From an uncultured Prevotella sp. (GTDB taxonomy: Bacteria > Bacteroidota > Bacteroidia > Bacteroidales > Bacteroidaceae): DNA of 32,310 nt. Location of the stretch: the NCBI GenBank assembly GCA_900319905.1, contig ONQB01000045.1:1-32310 (forward strand), given 5' to 3'. This document shows positions 5,952-14,280 of this stretch, one piece after another. The number at the start of each line of letters is the position of its first letter. The first letter of the stretch is position 1. The notes beneath the pieces were generated by a model, which searched no databases, had not been told where the DNA came from, and saw nothing but the letters and a program-made list of their open reading frames with translations. Made by a program: the position numbers and the translations under genes.

Positions 5952-8777
5952 ATGCGCATAAATAAACTACTATTACTTCTATGGTTATTAGTTCTGACAA
6001 CGATCGGAGCAGAGGCTGACATGATCAAAGGAAAAGTCATCGACACGCAGTCGGGCACACCACTCTCCGACGTGTCGGTAGAGGCAGTGGTGCACACGGG
6101 ATCTTTCACCATCACACAAAACAGCGTCACTGACAGCCTCGGACGGTTTTCCATCGATTTCTTTGTCACCGGCCACGCTTCACTGTCCTTCTCCTTTCTT
6201 GGTTACAAAACCGTGCATAAGGCTCAATACGTCTTCAGTCGGGTTGAGGGCAACGACACGATCGACCTCGGCACTATCGGCATGAAACCCACCGCTACCA
6301 TCCTCAAGACCATAGAAGTCACCGGTCACCTGCCACGCATCACGATGGACGGGGACACCATCGTTTTCAATCCCGAGGCGTACAAACTAGAGGACAACGC
6401 GAGGATTATCGACCTGCTGAGGAAGCTGCCGGGCGTAACGATGCAAGACGACGGCTCGTTTTACTGGAATGGGAAGCCCATCAAGTTGCTGCTCAACGGC
6501 AAAGACATCTTCGGAGGAGGTGCACTGCTCACACAACTGCCAGCCGAGGCTGCGCAAAAGCTTAAGCTCTATGACCGCCGGGACAAGCTCGCACGACATA
6601 CCGGCATAGACAACGGAGAAGAAAACAACGTGATCGACATTCAGGTCAAACCGGGATTCATGGATAAGTTCTACGGTGATGTGACGGCGAAATACATGAC
6701 CAAAGACCACTACGACGGCGTGCTGCGCGCCACAAAGCTCTCTGACAAGCATCCGTATATGGTCTATGCCGACGCCAACAGCGCCAACCGCAACCGGAAA
6801 GCTTTTGCCAACGGATGGTCGGACAATGATATCAGTGATTACGGAAGGGCTCAGTACGGTGCTTTCGCCTACCAGTACAATTGGCAAACACAAGGGGCTG
6901 ATGACAACAACAACATCGCCTTCACACCCGACTTTGGCCACTCCGACGGATGGAGCACACAGTACGGAAGCACACAACGCTTTCAGCCCGGTGAGCAACA
7001 GACGTTCTCGCTCAACAAAAGCAAGAATTATACCCATCGTCTCGCCCCTTCGCTCGCTTTCGACGGAGACATCTACACCGATTCGGTCAACGAGGTGGTG
7101 ATGAGCGCCAATGTCGAATACACACGAGAACGCTCTACCATGGAGAACGAACTGGCACGGTATGATGTCAATCCTTATCTCTATGGTGACTTTCCATTGT
7201 CTGCTACGCTTGACGCCAAGGAAGGGTCTGAGCTCTATGCCCACTCGCTGCTGCGTCATCGTGACCAGACATCAGCCCTCGTCGATAAGGTGACGGCCAG
7301 TACCGACGCTACATTCGACCACTATCTCGCTCACGACAAAGGACAGACTCAGGTGGCTGCGCATGCCGAATACTCTTTTGACAAAGAACAGCAATATATT
7401 CTACGCCACGAAGACTATCCAGGGCAGGGCACTGAAACAGGACTGAGCCAATACGGACGTAATCCCGAAACAAACGTTAAGAGCTACGTCGCCACCATGC
7501 TCAGATATATCTTCTCACCTGCTCTGTTGGTAAAGGCTAAAGAGATGGTGGGGTATAACTACAACCATAACAAGCTGGACTTCTTCGCTGACAACCAAGT
7601 ACCGGCCATGTCAGACTATAGGCCGACGACAGCCGACCTTGCCAATACGATGCGGTCACGGCTCTCTACCGTTTACAATACTGCGGAGATCGCATTGACC
7701 TATAATATTACGAAGCGGATGCACCTGACGCCGACACTCACCTGGGCTTGGTACCACGATCACTTAGACTACACACGTAGCAGTCTCGACACGGTGGCCG
7801 TGCGCACTGACCACCTTTTTCATCCTCAGATAAAATGGCTGTGGAAGATCAACCGCACACAGAGCATGGATGTACTGGCGGAATATGAGGACGAACAACA
7901 AAGCACCGTCTCCACCATCGACTATGCCGACAGTCGTGACCCGCTGAACGTGACGAGGGGCAACCCGCAACTGAAGAACAGTGGTGCCTACACAGCCTCA
8001 GCCAACTATCGTCATTTCTTCCCCCGACAGCAACTGATGCTCTTGCTCAACACAACCTTCACACACAAGGTGCGTCCCGTCACCAGCGTGATGGCATATA
8101 ACAGCACCAACAGCAGCTATACGGTCATGCCGGCCAATGTCAAGGGCGGCAGCAAGGTGGAGACATCGATAGACTACGATCAAAGCTTCGGTCCCTTCTT
8201 CCATGTGAAAAACACGGCCAATGGCTCGTGGGAGCGCTCTTATGCCTATCTCACCTTGGAGAACATCGGCGACGCGATGACACGCAACGCTCAACACGCT
8301 TTTGTGTTCAAGGACAGGCTCACGCTCAGCTACGAGACCGACAACTGGCAGTCGTCACTCTATGGCAGACTCACCGCAAGAGACTATCACTATGAGCTGA
8401 CTCCCGATTTCAACAGCCGCCCACTCTCGTTGTATTATGGTTTCAGCACACGGGTGAAACTTGGCAGACTCACCCTGTCGGGTGAGATTGCCGATGATTT
8501 CAATCACGGATGGCTGTCGAATGACATGAACCGTCATCGTTGTCTGTGCAATGCCTCAGCAGCACTCAAGGTGTTGCGAAACAAAGGTGAGATCAAGATT
8601 GGCATGGACGACATCTTCAATCAGTCGAATTTCTATTCCAGTTCAAACACGGCCTACGAGCGCACTGAAAGCTGGCGCACCACGTTCAGCCATTATGCCT
8701 ACATCGGCTTCACTTATCACTTCAGCCCGGAAAAGAAAACAAAAAATGAGGGCACGACCGTCACTTTCGAGGAATAA
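5952..8777 (+). CDS. Outer-membrane beta-barrel protein, TonB-receptor-like, 941 residues
   Basis: Signal peptide at residues 1-22 (LLLLLWLLVLTTIGAEA); CarboxypepD_reg-like domain at about 24-110 (MIKGKVIDTQSGTPLSDVSV); plug-like segment at about 130-210 (IIDLLRKLPGVTMQDDGSFY, then LLLNGKDIFGGGA); then a long C-terminal barrel ending HFSPEKKTKNEGTTVTFEE, so the last strand (YAYIGFTYHF) is followed by a short polar tail. The layout is the same as the protein at 3128 (OMP_b-brl_3 type), but the two are not close paralogues. It has its own promoter element and is separated from the GLPGLI operon by a MITE, so it is probably expressed independently. The substrate is unknown. Confidence 0.87.
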   Translation: MRINKLLLLLWLLVLTTIGAEADMIKGKVIDTQSGTPLSDVSVEAVVHTGSFTITQNSVTDSLGRFSIDFFVTGHASLSFSFLGYKTVHKAQYVFSRVEGNDTIDLGTIGMKPTATILKTIEVTGHLPRITMDGDTIVFNPEAYKLEDNARIIDLLRKLPGVTMQDDGSFYWNGKPIKLLLNGKDIFGGGALLTQLPAEAAQKLKLYDRRDKLARHTGIDNGEENNVIDIQVKPGFMDKFYGDVTAKYMTKDHYDGVLRATKLSDKHPYMVYADANSANRNRKAFANGWSDNDISDYGRAQYGAFAYQYNWQTQGADDNNNIAFTPDFGHSDGWSTQYGSTQRFQPGEQQTFSLNKSKNYTHRLAPSLAFDGDIYTDSVNEVVMSANVEYTRERSTMENELARYDVNPYLYGDFPLSATLDAKEGSELYAHSLLRHRDQTSALVDKVTASTDATFDHYLAHDKGQTQVAAHAEYSFDKEQQYILRHEDYPGQGTETGLSQYGRNPETNVKSYVATMLRYIFSPALLVKAKEMVGYNYNHNKLDFFADNQVPAMSDYRPTTADLANTMRSRLSTVYNTAEIALTYNITKRMHLTPTLTWAWYHDHLDYTRSSLDTVAVRTDHLFHPQIKWLWKINRTQSMDVLAEYEDEQQSTVSTIDYADSRDPLNVTRGNPQLKNSGAYTASANYRHFFPRQQLMLLLNTTFTHKVRPVTSVMAYNSTNSSYTVMPANVKGGSKVETSIDYDQSFGPFFHVKNTANGSWERSYAYLTLENIGDAMTRNAQHAFVFKDRLTLSYETDNWQSSLYGRLTARDYHYELTPDFNSRPLSLYYGFSTRVKLGRLTLSGEIADDFNHGWLSNDMNRHRCLCNASAALKVLRNKGEIKIGMDDIFNQSNFYSSSNTAYERTESWRTTFSHYAYIGFTYHFSPEKKTKNEGTTVTFEE

Positions 8778-8810
8778 ATAGGCATCACTGTAAGGGTTTT
8801 ATTTGTTTTT

Positions 8811-8993
8811 GTAAGCAACACTTACAAGCCTCATGGAACGGCGGGATGGGCCCCGTATGATGTCACGGAAGGTGTCTACATGAAGATCCCACTCAAGGAC
8901 TCGGATGCTTTCATCGATGTCAAACGCACGGCGACAACAATCCAGCAATTACAGATCGGAGTCAGCACGAGTTACGACAATACACAGGGCTGA
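8811..8993 (+). pseudogene. Coding relic of unknown family (3' fragment)
   Basis: A frame without a plausible start runs to TGA at 8991-8993 and reads as ordinary protein (PHGTAGWAPYDVTEGVYMKI, then IQQLQIGVSTSYDNTQG). It begins directly after a possible stem (TGTAAG...CTTACA) downstream of the outer-membrane protein. The codon choice is coding-like but no initiation codon with a ribosome site is present, so it is probably the tail of a gene whose front was lost. Family not recognised. Confidence 0.35.
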
Positions 8994-9043
8994 TCATATT
9001 GAAGAATGTTCCTATCCAGTGGGATGTGGCACATTAGAAGACA

Positions 9044-10645
9044 TTAGCTCCCGACTACTTTGAAGTCACTGACGGTACCCGTCTTGGAGGAGAAACAGCA
9101 GGCTATCTTGTAGATCTTGCGATGGTCATTGGCGTATTCGCGTGCATAGCCCATTGCATCGATTTGTGCGATAGCCTCGTCGGCGGAGCGGTCGAGCTTG
9201 TATTCGAAGATATAAACATAGTCAGATGTCTCCACCACGCAGTCGGCACGCCCTTCGGAAGTTTCCTTCTCGTGATAGACAGTGTAGCAGCCTATCATTC
9301 GCATGAGCAGATAGACGGTGTATTGGAAGTAGCGTTCCTTCTCCCGCTCGTTCTCGTGGCGGCGGGCACTATATGGGATGCTGGCGAGAAATGCTGTGAG
9401 AGCACGTTCAAAAGTCTTCAAATCACCATTTGACAGTGCATCTGCCGTCTCGAAGAGCCACGATGTGCTGTCCTCCTTCGGTTGCAAGTAGTTGTTGGCC
9501 ACCAACGTTAGGAAGCCCTCGGCCACCTCTGCATTGGGGAAGTCGAGCAGGTAACCCATGCGCAGACCAATGCGTCTGATACCCTTGATGGTAAGATAGC
9601 CGCTTTGATAAATCATGGGGAGGGGTTTCTCGACATCTGCTTTGTAGTCAATGAACTGCTGTGGACTATAGTACTTTCCCGTGAGCTCGTTCAGATTCTC
9701 ATTGGTGTGACGAAGAAGCCGGATGAGATAGGTAGGAGTACCGGAGCGGAACCAATAGCTGTCCATCGATTGATTCTTAAACGCATTCAGAAGACTAAAG
9801 GGGTTGAAGATGTCCGTCATCTTGCTGCTGAAATGATAACCGTCGTATTGCTGTCTTAGCATTTCCATCATCTCAGTAGCGTTGACTTGATAGGCCTCTG
9901 CCATCTCGTGGATAGGCCCTGCAAAGACAGAGGTAAGCTCTTCCTTAGTGATGCCACATAGTGTTTCGTAGTCTACAGACATACTAATGTCATCAGGTTG
10001 GTTGAATCCGCTGAAGACGCTCACCTGCGAGAACTTCGTCACACCCGTGAGCATCACAAAACGGAGGTCGGCGTCAGCGAGCTTGAAGACAGAGTAGAAG
10101 GCCTTCAGCACATTGCGGTTGTAGTCTTCTATGAGCACATCGTTCTCTCCTGACTTTATCTTCAGTCCCGTGTCGAGCACGTCGAGCAGAGGCTTGTCAT
10201 ATTCGTCGATGAGCACCACGGCCAACTGTCCCGTCTTGACGTGGGCCTGATGTAGGACATTGGCAAAGCGTATGCCACGCTCCTCATGTGACATTCCCGC
10301 TACCTCCCATTGCCTCTCCCATAAGTTTAAGTAGTAGTCAAGTACTTTGTCGAGGCTGCCACCTGCGGAGAAATCGGTTCCATTGAAGTCGATATGGAAT
10401 ATAGGATGCTGTTTCCATTCCGTCTCCAGCGCATCTATCTTCAAGCCCTTGAACAGTTCCTTCCTCCCCTCAAAGTAGCACTTCAAAGTGGAGAGTAGCA
10501 GCGACTTGCCGAAACGACGGGGACGGCTGAGGAAATAGATTTTCCCCTCTGTAGCCAACTTATATACCAAGTCGGTCTTGTCTACATAGACAAAGCCATT
10601 GTCTATTATCTGCTCAAATGTTTGTATGCCGATGGGGTACTTCAT
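9044..10645 (-). CDS. AAA-ATPase-like / DUF1703 (PD-(D/E)XK) protein
   Basis: A 533-residue protein of the family pairing an AAA-ATPase_like domain with a C-terminal DUF1703 nuclease-like domain. The N-terminus shows the family pattern YPIGIQTFEQIIDNGFVYVD, a Walker A variant RPRRFGKS at residues 41-48 and a Walker B-like VVLIDEYDKPLLD near residue 143. The C-terminal domain keeps the PD-(D/E)XK elements GRADCVVE and FEYKL (E-x-K). These proteins are numerous in Bacteroidota genomes; a role in mobile-element biology or defence has been proposed but none is established. It has its own strong promoter and no partner gene, so it is monocistronic. The length is full and no disruption is seen. Confidence 0.9.
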   Translation of the reverse strand: MKYPIGIQTFEQIIDNGFVYVDKTDLVYKLATEGKIYFLSRPRRFGKSLLLSTLKCYFEGRKELFKGLKIDALETEWKQHPIFHIDFNGTDFSAGGSLDKVLDYYLNLWERQWEVAGMSHEERGIRFANVLHQAHVKTGQLAVVLIDEYDKPLLDVLDTGLKIKSGENDVLIEDYNRNVLKAFYSVFKLADADLRFVMLTGVTKFSQVSVFSGFNQPDDISMSVDYETLCGITKEELTSVFAGPIHEMAEAYQVNATEMMEMLRQQYDGYHFSSKMTDIFNPFSLLNAFKNQSMDSYWFRSGTPTYLIRLLRHTNENLNELTGKYYSPQQFIDYKADVEKPLPMIYQSGYLTIKGIRRIGLRMGYLLDFPNAEVAEGFLTLVANNYLQPKEDSTSWLFETADALSNGDLKTFERALTAFLASIPYSARRHENEREKERYFQYTVYLLMRMIGCYTVYHEKETSEGRADCVVETSDYVYIFEYKLDRSADEAIAQIDAMGYAREYANDHRKIYKIACCFSSKTGTVSDFKVVGS

Positions 10646-10667
10646 ATTGCCAGAGATTAATTACTTG

Positions 10668-10698
10668 CAAATTTAAGGTAAATAGTTTAAATCGCAAA
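10668..10698 (-). promoter_or_regulatory. Promoter of the AAA/DUF1703 gene
   Basis: On the minus strand TTTG (10698-10695), 19-nt spacer, TAAATTTG (10675-10668); the ATG at 10645 follows 22 nt later. Exact Bacteroidota consensus. Confidence 0.75.
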
Positions 10699-10844
10699 AT
10701 ATAGCTACAATAAAAACAGCCGGGAAGCTGAACTTTGGCTCCTCGGCTGATAAGGGATTTACAGAAGTTGAGTTAGGGCTCCACGAAATACTAAAAACGA
10801 TTAATTGATAGCATGTTACATAGGCACTTCAACTACATTTTAGT

Positions 10845-10935
10845 TTATTTCGTTTCCCCTCCCAAGGCTTGGTATAGGCTGACGACACCCTGTATCATGC
10901 CGTAGGTGTCGTCGAGGGTGATGGAGGAACGGCTG
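10845..10935 (-). pseudogene. C-terminal stub of a TolC-family outer-membrane efflux protein
   Basis: On the minus strand a frame ending in TAA at 10845-10847 reads SRSSITLDDTYGMIQGVV, then SLYQALGGETK. The LYQALGG ending is the usual C-terminus of RND-pump TolC/NodT proteins. Nothing upstream continues it: the frame runs into the plus-strand AraC relic at about 10935. This is therefore the last 25-30 codons of a lost efflux gene. Confidence 0.5.
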
Positions 10936-11103
10936 ACAGCGAGCATGCGGCTCTCGGAGTTGAAATACAAGCTCATCTACACCTCCAAATCCATCGAGCA
11001 GATTGCCAAGGAACTCCATTTCCCCGATACATCATATATGTGCCGCTACTTCCGCCGGAAAACGGGACGTGCTCTTGACGAGTACAGGAAGGAAATGAAA
11101 TAA
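10906..11103 (+). pseudogene. C-terminal stub of an AraC-family regulator
   Basis: From about codon 14 the frame reads SMRLSELKYKLIYTSKSIEQ, then IAKELHFPDTSYMCRYFRRK and TGRALDEYR, which is the second helix-turn-helix and end of an AraC/XylS DNA-binding domain. The sensor domain and first helix-turn-helix are missing, and the bases before it encode, on the other strand, the tail of a TolC protein. The nominal ATG at 10906 belongs to that other sequence, so the stub is not expected to make a functional regulator. Confidence 0.6.
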
Positions 11104-11130
11104 GTCAAAAATAAATAACAACTTATCTTC

Positions 11131-12333
11131 TTACTCCTCATTCACCATCCATCTCAAAGCATTGGTGCGGATGATTCCGTCATAATCGGAGTCAGGGTCA
11201 TCATCAAGCGTGAGGAGGTATTTCGGATAGTGGTCGTCAATGTTTCTCAGTGATGCCAGCTCACGCTCCAGCGTTGCGGAATCCCTGACGGTGGCGGCTA
11301 CTTGGTAATAAGCAAGCCCGTCGGTATTGATGGTTACAAAATCCACCTCAAGCTGGTCGTTTTTGCCGACATACACCTGGCTGTGACGGTGAAGGAGCTC
11401 AAGATAGACTTCATTTTCCAAGACTCTCCCCACGTCGAAGCCTCTTGAGCCTAAAAGCATACGGCGAAGACCAATGTCCACAAGATAGTATTTGCTGAGC
11501 GACTTGAGCAACTGCTTCCCCTTTATATTATAACGTTTGGCCTCGTAGAGGAAGAATGTCTCGCAGAAAGCGTGCATATACTTCTCGACCGTCTTCTGGT
11601 CTATCTTCCTGCCCTCCGCCGTCATAAGGTCAGCGATGCGCTTCGTAGAGAGGATATTGCCAATGTTGTCGGCCGCAAAACGGATGACACTCTCCAGCAT
11701 CGTCACATCCTGTATCTTCTGGCGCGTCATGATGTCCTTCACCACAATAGTATTGTACACCGCATTGAGGTAATCGCTGATCTCATCGGAGGACTCCAGT
11801 TCCAGCGTATAGGGGAAGCTGCTATTGGTGACATACTGGTTATAACTGTCCTGCAGGCTGTTCTGTCCGCCGATTGCCTCAACATACTCTCTGAACGACA
11901 ACGGGAGCATGGAAATCTCGACATATCGGCCTGAAAGCAGCGTGGCAAGCTCACTGGAGAGCATATAGGCATTGGAACCGGTAAGATAGATGTCAGTATT
12001 AGGCTTGAGATTAAGACTGTTGATCACATCGGGGAAGTCCTTCACGTGCTGTATCTCATCAAAGAAAAGATAGGTCATCTCTGTTTCAGAGAGCCGGTCC
12101 TTGACATAGCCATAGAGGTTTTGTGGGTCGCGGAGACTAAAATAATCGTAGTCTTCAAAATTGATGAAGACGATGCGCTCGCTGCTCACCCCCTGATTGA
12201 TTAGCCAGTCGCGGTAAATCTCCATGAGAGTTGACTTGCCGCACCGACGGATGCCTGTTACGACTTTTATCAGTTTCTTGTCTCTGAATTTCTTCAGCTT
12301 ACTGAGATATTCCCCTCGCTCTATTCTCTTCAT
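11131..12333 (-). CDS. AAA_14 / DUF4143 ATPase
   Basis: A 400-residue protein. Residues 22-160 are an AAA_14 P-loop domain: Walker A GIRRCGKST at 27-35, Walker B YLFFDE at 88-93, sensor-like YLTGSNA further on. The C-terminal part is DUF4143, a degenerate PD-(D/E)XK-fold domain (NEVYLELLHRH, then DQLEVDFVTI and YYQVA). These proteins are widespread in bacteria, recur in many paralogues in Bacteroidota, and have no firmly assigned function. Its promoter (TATCTTTG complement at 12361-12368) is overlapped by a GGAAT-N2-ATTCC palindrome that recurs 40 bp away, suggesting autoregulation. The gene looks intact and monocistronic. Confidence 0.9.
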   Translation of the reverse strand: MKRIERGEYLSKLKKFRDKKLIKVVTGIRRCGKSTLMEIYRDWLINQGVSSERIVFINFEDYDYFSLRDPQNLYGYVKDRLSETEMTYLFFDEIQHVKDFPDVINSLNLKPNTDIYLTGSNAYMLSSELATLLSGRYVEISMLPLSFREYVEAIGGQNSLQDSYNQYVTNSSFPYTLELESSDEISDYLNAVYNTIVVKDIMTRQKIQDVTMLESVIRFAADNIGNILSTKRIADLMTAEGRKIDQKTVEKYMHAFCETFFLYEAKRYNIKGKQLLKSLSKYYLVDIGLRRMLLGSRGFDVGRVLENEVYLELLHRHSQVYVGKNDQLEVDFVTINTDGLAYYQVAATVRDSATLERELASLRNIDDHYPKYLLTLDDDPDSDYDGIIRTNALRWMVNEE

Positions 12334-12360
12334 AGTCGCGCAATATTAGTTTTACTGGCA

Positions 12361-12368
12361 CAAAGATA
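12361..12368 (-). promoter_or_regulatory. -7 element TATCTTTG of the DUF4143 gene
   Basis: The minus-strand TAnnTTTG match lies 28 nt upstream of the ATG at 12333. The -33 region falls within the palindrome-bearing repeat, so a regulator could occlude polymerase. Confidence 0.6.
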
Positions 12369-12370
12369 GC

Positions 12371-12444
12371 AAAAGTTTTAGGAATACATTCCGAAAAGTG
12401 GGCGAAAATGCAAAGTTTTAGGAATCCATTCCGAAAAGTGGGCG
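12371..12444. repeat. Two 34-bp direct repeats at 40-bp spacing, each with a GGAAT palindrome
   Basis: Copies at 12371-12404 and 12411-12444 share AAGTTTTAGGAAT, then CATTCCGAAAAGTGGGCG, with one or two mismatches. Each contains GGAAT-N2-ATTCC, a dyad of operator type. The 40-bp spacing is close to four helical turns. The repeats lie between the divergent DUF4143 and AraC-family genes; one overlaps the DUF4143 promoter. Confidence 0.7.
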
Positions 12445-12505
12445 GGATAGCCCTTACCCCGATTATGGCAGCAATGACCCGTATTGCTGAAATTACCTTT
12501 TTCCT

Positions 12506-12537
12506 ATTGCATGAACAGAATATTTCGGTTAATTTTG
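12506..12537 (+). promoter_or_regulatory. Promoter of the AraC-family gene
   Basis: ATTG (12506-12509), 20-nt spacer, TAATTTTG (12530-12537). It places the start of transcription around 12544 and supports ATG 12564 rather than the upstream in-frame ATG at 12408, which would lie before the promoter. Confidence 0.65.
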
Positions 12538-12563
12538 TGCATGTAAACAAAAGACAGACAGAT

Positions 12564-13478
12564 ATGACAGACCGACCCATCATCTCCATCGACAGCATCG
12601 ACCAATACAACAAGCTGTATGGCTTCGAGACCTTCCACCCCTTGGTGACCGTGGTCGACATCGCCGACGCCGCCCCTGAGCATCGCCCTAACCACATCAC
12701 GCTGCGCTACGGTCTCTATGCCCTGTGGCTGAAGAACGGATGTCAGTGCACGCTGCACTACGGCCGCCAGAAATACGACTACCAGGAGGGCACCATCGTG
12801 AGCTTCGCCCCAGGACAGGTGGTGCGCGTCGACATGACCGAGGAGCAGCAGCACAGCACCTCGCACACGCAAGGTCTCCTCTTCTCGCCCGACCTCATCT
12901 ACGGCACACCGTTGGGCAAGAGCATCAGCAGTTACCATTTCTTCGACTACGACTCCGCTGAGTCGCTCCACCTCAGCGAGCGCGAGCGGCAGATGTTCAC
13001 CGACACACTCTGGTCCATCCGCTTCGAGATGGAGCAGCCCGTCGACAAGCACTCGCAGACCATCCTCACCGACCGCATCAAGCTCATCCTGGACTACTGC
13101 CAGCGATTCTACGACCGCCAGTTCATCACACGCCACAAGGAGAACTCCGACATTCTCTCGGCCTTCGAGCAGAACATCAAGGCCTATTTCGAGCAGGGCG
13201 AGGCCGTGCGCCACGGACTGCCCTCGGTGGCCTATTTCGCCGACAAGGCTTGTCTCTCACCAGGCTATTTCGGCGACCTCATCCGCAAGGAGACGGGACT
13301 GACGGCACAGGTCTACATCCAGCAGCACATCCTCGCACTCAGCAAGCAGATGCTCCTCGACCCGGCAAAGAGCATCACGCAGGTGGCCGACCAGCTCGGC
13401 TTCCAATATCCCCAGCACTTCTCCCGCTTCTTCAAAAAGCTCGCAAGAATAACGCCCAAGGAGTATAAAGAGAGCTAA
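12564..13478 (+). CDS. AraC-family transcriptional regulator
   Basis: A 304-residue protein when started at ATG 12564 (MTDRPIISIDSIDQYNKLYG), the start that follows the promoter; the longer frame from 12408 would encode the operator repeats. Residues about 20-170 form a cupin-like sensor (ITLRYGLYALWLKNGC, then EGTIVSFAPGQVV). The last 100 residues are a helix-turn-helix pair: SVAYFADKACLSPGYFGDLI, then SITQVADQLGFQYPQHFSRF and ARITPKEYK. Such AraC proteins often control a neighbouring oxidoreductase or efflux operon. Here the downstream DNA is degraded, so the original target may be lost and the regulator may be an orphan. The ligand is unknown. The gene is intact and more G+C-rich than its surroundings. 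Confidence 0.88.
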   Translation: MTDRPIISIDSIDQYNKLYGFETFHPLVTVVDIADAAPEHRPNHITLRYGLYALWLKNGCQCTLHYGRQKYDYQEGTIVSFAPGQVVRVDMTEEQQHSTSHTQGLLFSPDLIYGTPLGKSISSYHFFDYDSAESLHLSERERQMFTDTLWSIRFEMEQPVDKHSQTILTDRIKLILDYCQRFYDRQFITRHKENSDILSAFEQNIKAYFEQGEAVRHGLPSVAYFADKACLSPGYFGDLIRKETGLTAQVYIQQHILALSKQMLLDPAKSITQVADQLGFQYPQHFSRFFKKLARITPKEYKES

Positions 13479-13494
13479 GGCATTGGCCGTGACA

Positions 13495-13571
13495 CTTTTC
13501 ACATGACTTGTTGCTGCCATCAACGAGACGGCGGCAAAAAGCATGAACAATAAAGAAAAAATCTTTCTCAT
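13495..13571 (-). pseudogene. Signal-peptide stub of a lost secreted protein
   Basis: The minus frame from ATG 13571 encodes a good Sec signal (MRKIFSLLFMLFAAVSLMAA), after which about ten residues follow and the frame continues only as antisense of the AraC gene. The mature protein is missing, so this is the front end of a deleted gene. Whether a short peptide is still made is unknown. Confidence 0.4.
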
Positions 13572-13737
13572 AAACCTATTACTTTTATAGTTGTATCAAA
13601 AAACATGGAGCTAATTCATGCTTTTAACTACAAAAGCATAGGTTCCTACCAGGACCGTTTTTTTCTTAGACGCTTAAGAAATAAAAAGTTAGTCAGTTTA
13701 ATATACTTTTAGTGACATTCGCATATTTTTGCGCCCC

Positions 13738-13860
13738 CTACCCCAGCGACACCAACGGCATGCGCCAAACGGAGAAGCCCTGCGGCAGCCCGCGCCTCGC
13801 ATATATGGTGCTGGCCACGGTGGCCTTAATGTGCGGGTCGTTGGCGGCGGCGTTCCAAGT
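13738..13860 (-). pseudogene. C-terminal coding relic, unknown family
   Basis: A minus-strand frame bounded by stops reads TWNAAANDPHIKATVASTIY, then ARRGLPQGFSVWRMPLVSLG, then TAG at 13738-13740. Codons are strongly G/C-ending (AAC GAC CCG CAC, GCC ACC GTG GCC AGC ACC), unlike the surrounding A+T-rich DNA, as expected for a former coding sequence. It has no start codon. The family is not recognised; it is a better reading than the plus-strand frame across the same bases. Confidence 0.35.
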
Positions 13861-14054
13861 CTATTCCCATAGGTGCAAAAGAGAAGGTATATCTATTCAT
13901 TATAGGAACAATCCTGATTGCAGAACTTTGATATCTCCCTGATGGACCATTATTGCAGCCCATGTTTTATTTGTCTTTCTTATTGGGATTTTTCATCTCC
14001 AGCGTACTGTGCGATTGGTTGTTGGAATTCACTCATGAAAATGTAGCAACTTAA
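13857..14054 (+). pseudogene. Small membrane protein relic with an in-frame stop
   Basis: A plus-strand frame reads KEKVYLFIIGTILIAEL, then TGA (13929-13931), then continues in the same frame with YLPDGPLLQPMFYLSFLLGF and ends LLEFTHENVAT at 14054. Two hydrophobic segments separated by an in-frame stop suggest a two-helix membrane protein inactivated by a nonsense mutation. No start codon was identified. A sequencing error is the alternative. Confidence 0.35.
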
Positions 14055-14097
14055 AGAATGTTCGCTCATGAAAATGTAGCAACTTAAAGAATATTCG
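14032..14097. repeat. 33-bp tandem duplication
   Basis: CTCATGAAAATGTAGCAACT followed by TAAAGAATRTTCG occurs at 14032-14064 and again at 14065-14097 with one base difference. The first copy contains the stop codon of the membrane-protein relic. Confidence 0.75.
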
Positions 14098-14219
14098 CTA
14101 AGAAAAGTGTGTGATTTTATAAAGAATCGCTAAGAAAGTCGGGGCACCTCTGCTATCCATAGGGATTATCGGATGCCCCCTTTTCTTTCAAGTGAATTGC
14201 CAACTATCAGCCTTAAAAA

Positions 14220-14251
14220 TTTGCTCATATTACAAACAATTCCTATATTTG
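14220..14251 (+). promoter_or_regulatory. Promoter of the Rpn-family gene
   Basis: TTTG (14220-14223), 20-nt spacer, TATATTTG (14244-14251); ATG at 14281. Confidence 0.75.
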
Positions 14252-14280
14252 CAAATGAAACCTTATAATGAGCAAAGGAC

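Larger units (their letters stand above)
13479..14219. other. Degraded intergenic region with gene stubs and a direct repeat
   Basis: Between the AraC gene and the Rpn promoter no intact gene is present. It holds a signal-peptide stub (13495-13571, minus), hairpins ATGCTTTT-AACTAC-AAAAGCAT (13618-13639) and TTTCTTA...TAAGAAA (about 13661-13682, possibly the AraC terminator), a G+C-rich C-terminal relic (13738-13860, minus), a membrane-protein relic (13857-14054, plus) and a 33-bp direct repeat. Confidence 0.6.

Noticed and set aside
6387-7259. 290-codon minus-strand frame inside the second outer-membrane protein
   Set aside because: Mirror frame of a confident barrel protein; no recognisable motif or promoter.
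12408-12563. N-terminal extension of the AraC-family protein
   Set aside because: It would translate the operator repeats and lies upstream of the mapped promoter consensus; ATG 12564 begins the family-like sequence.
12504-13214. 236-codon minus-strand frame opposite the AraC gene
   Set aside because: Low-complexity Val/Leu/Glu mirror sequence; the AraC protein on the other strand is convincing.
13712-13942. 76-codon plus-strand frame
   Set aside because: The same bases read better as a C-terminal relic on the minus strand, with a natural residue mix and stop; the plus frame has no promoter and changes character halfway.
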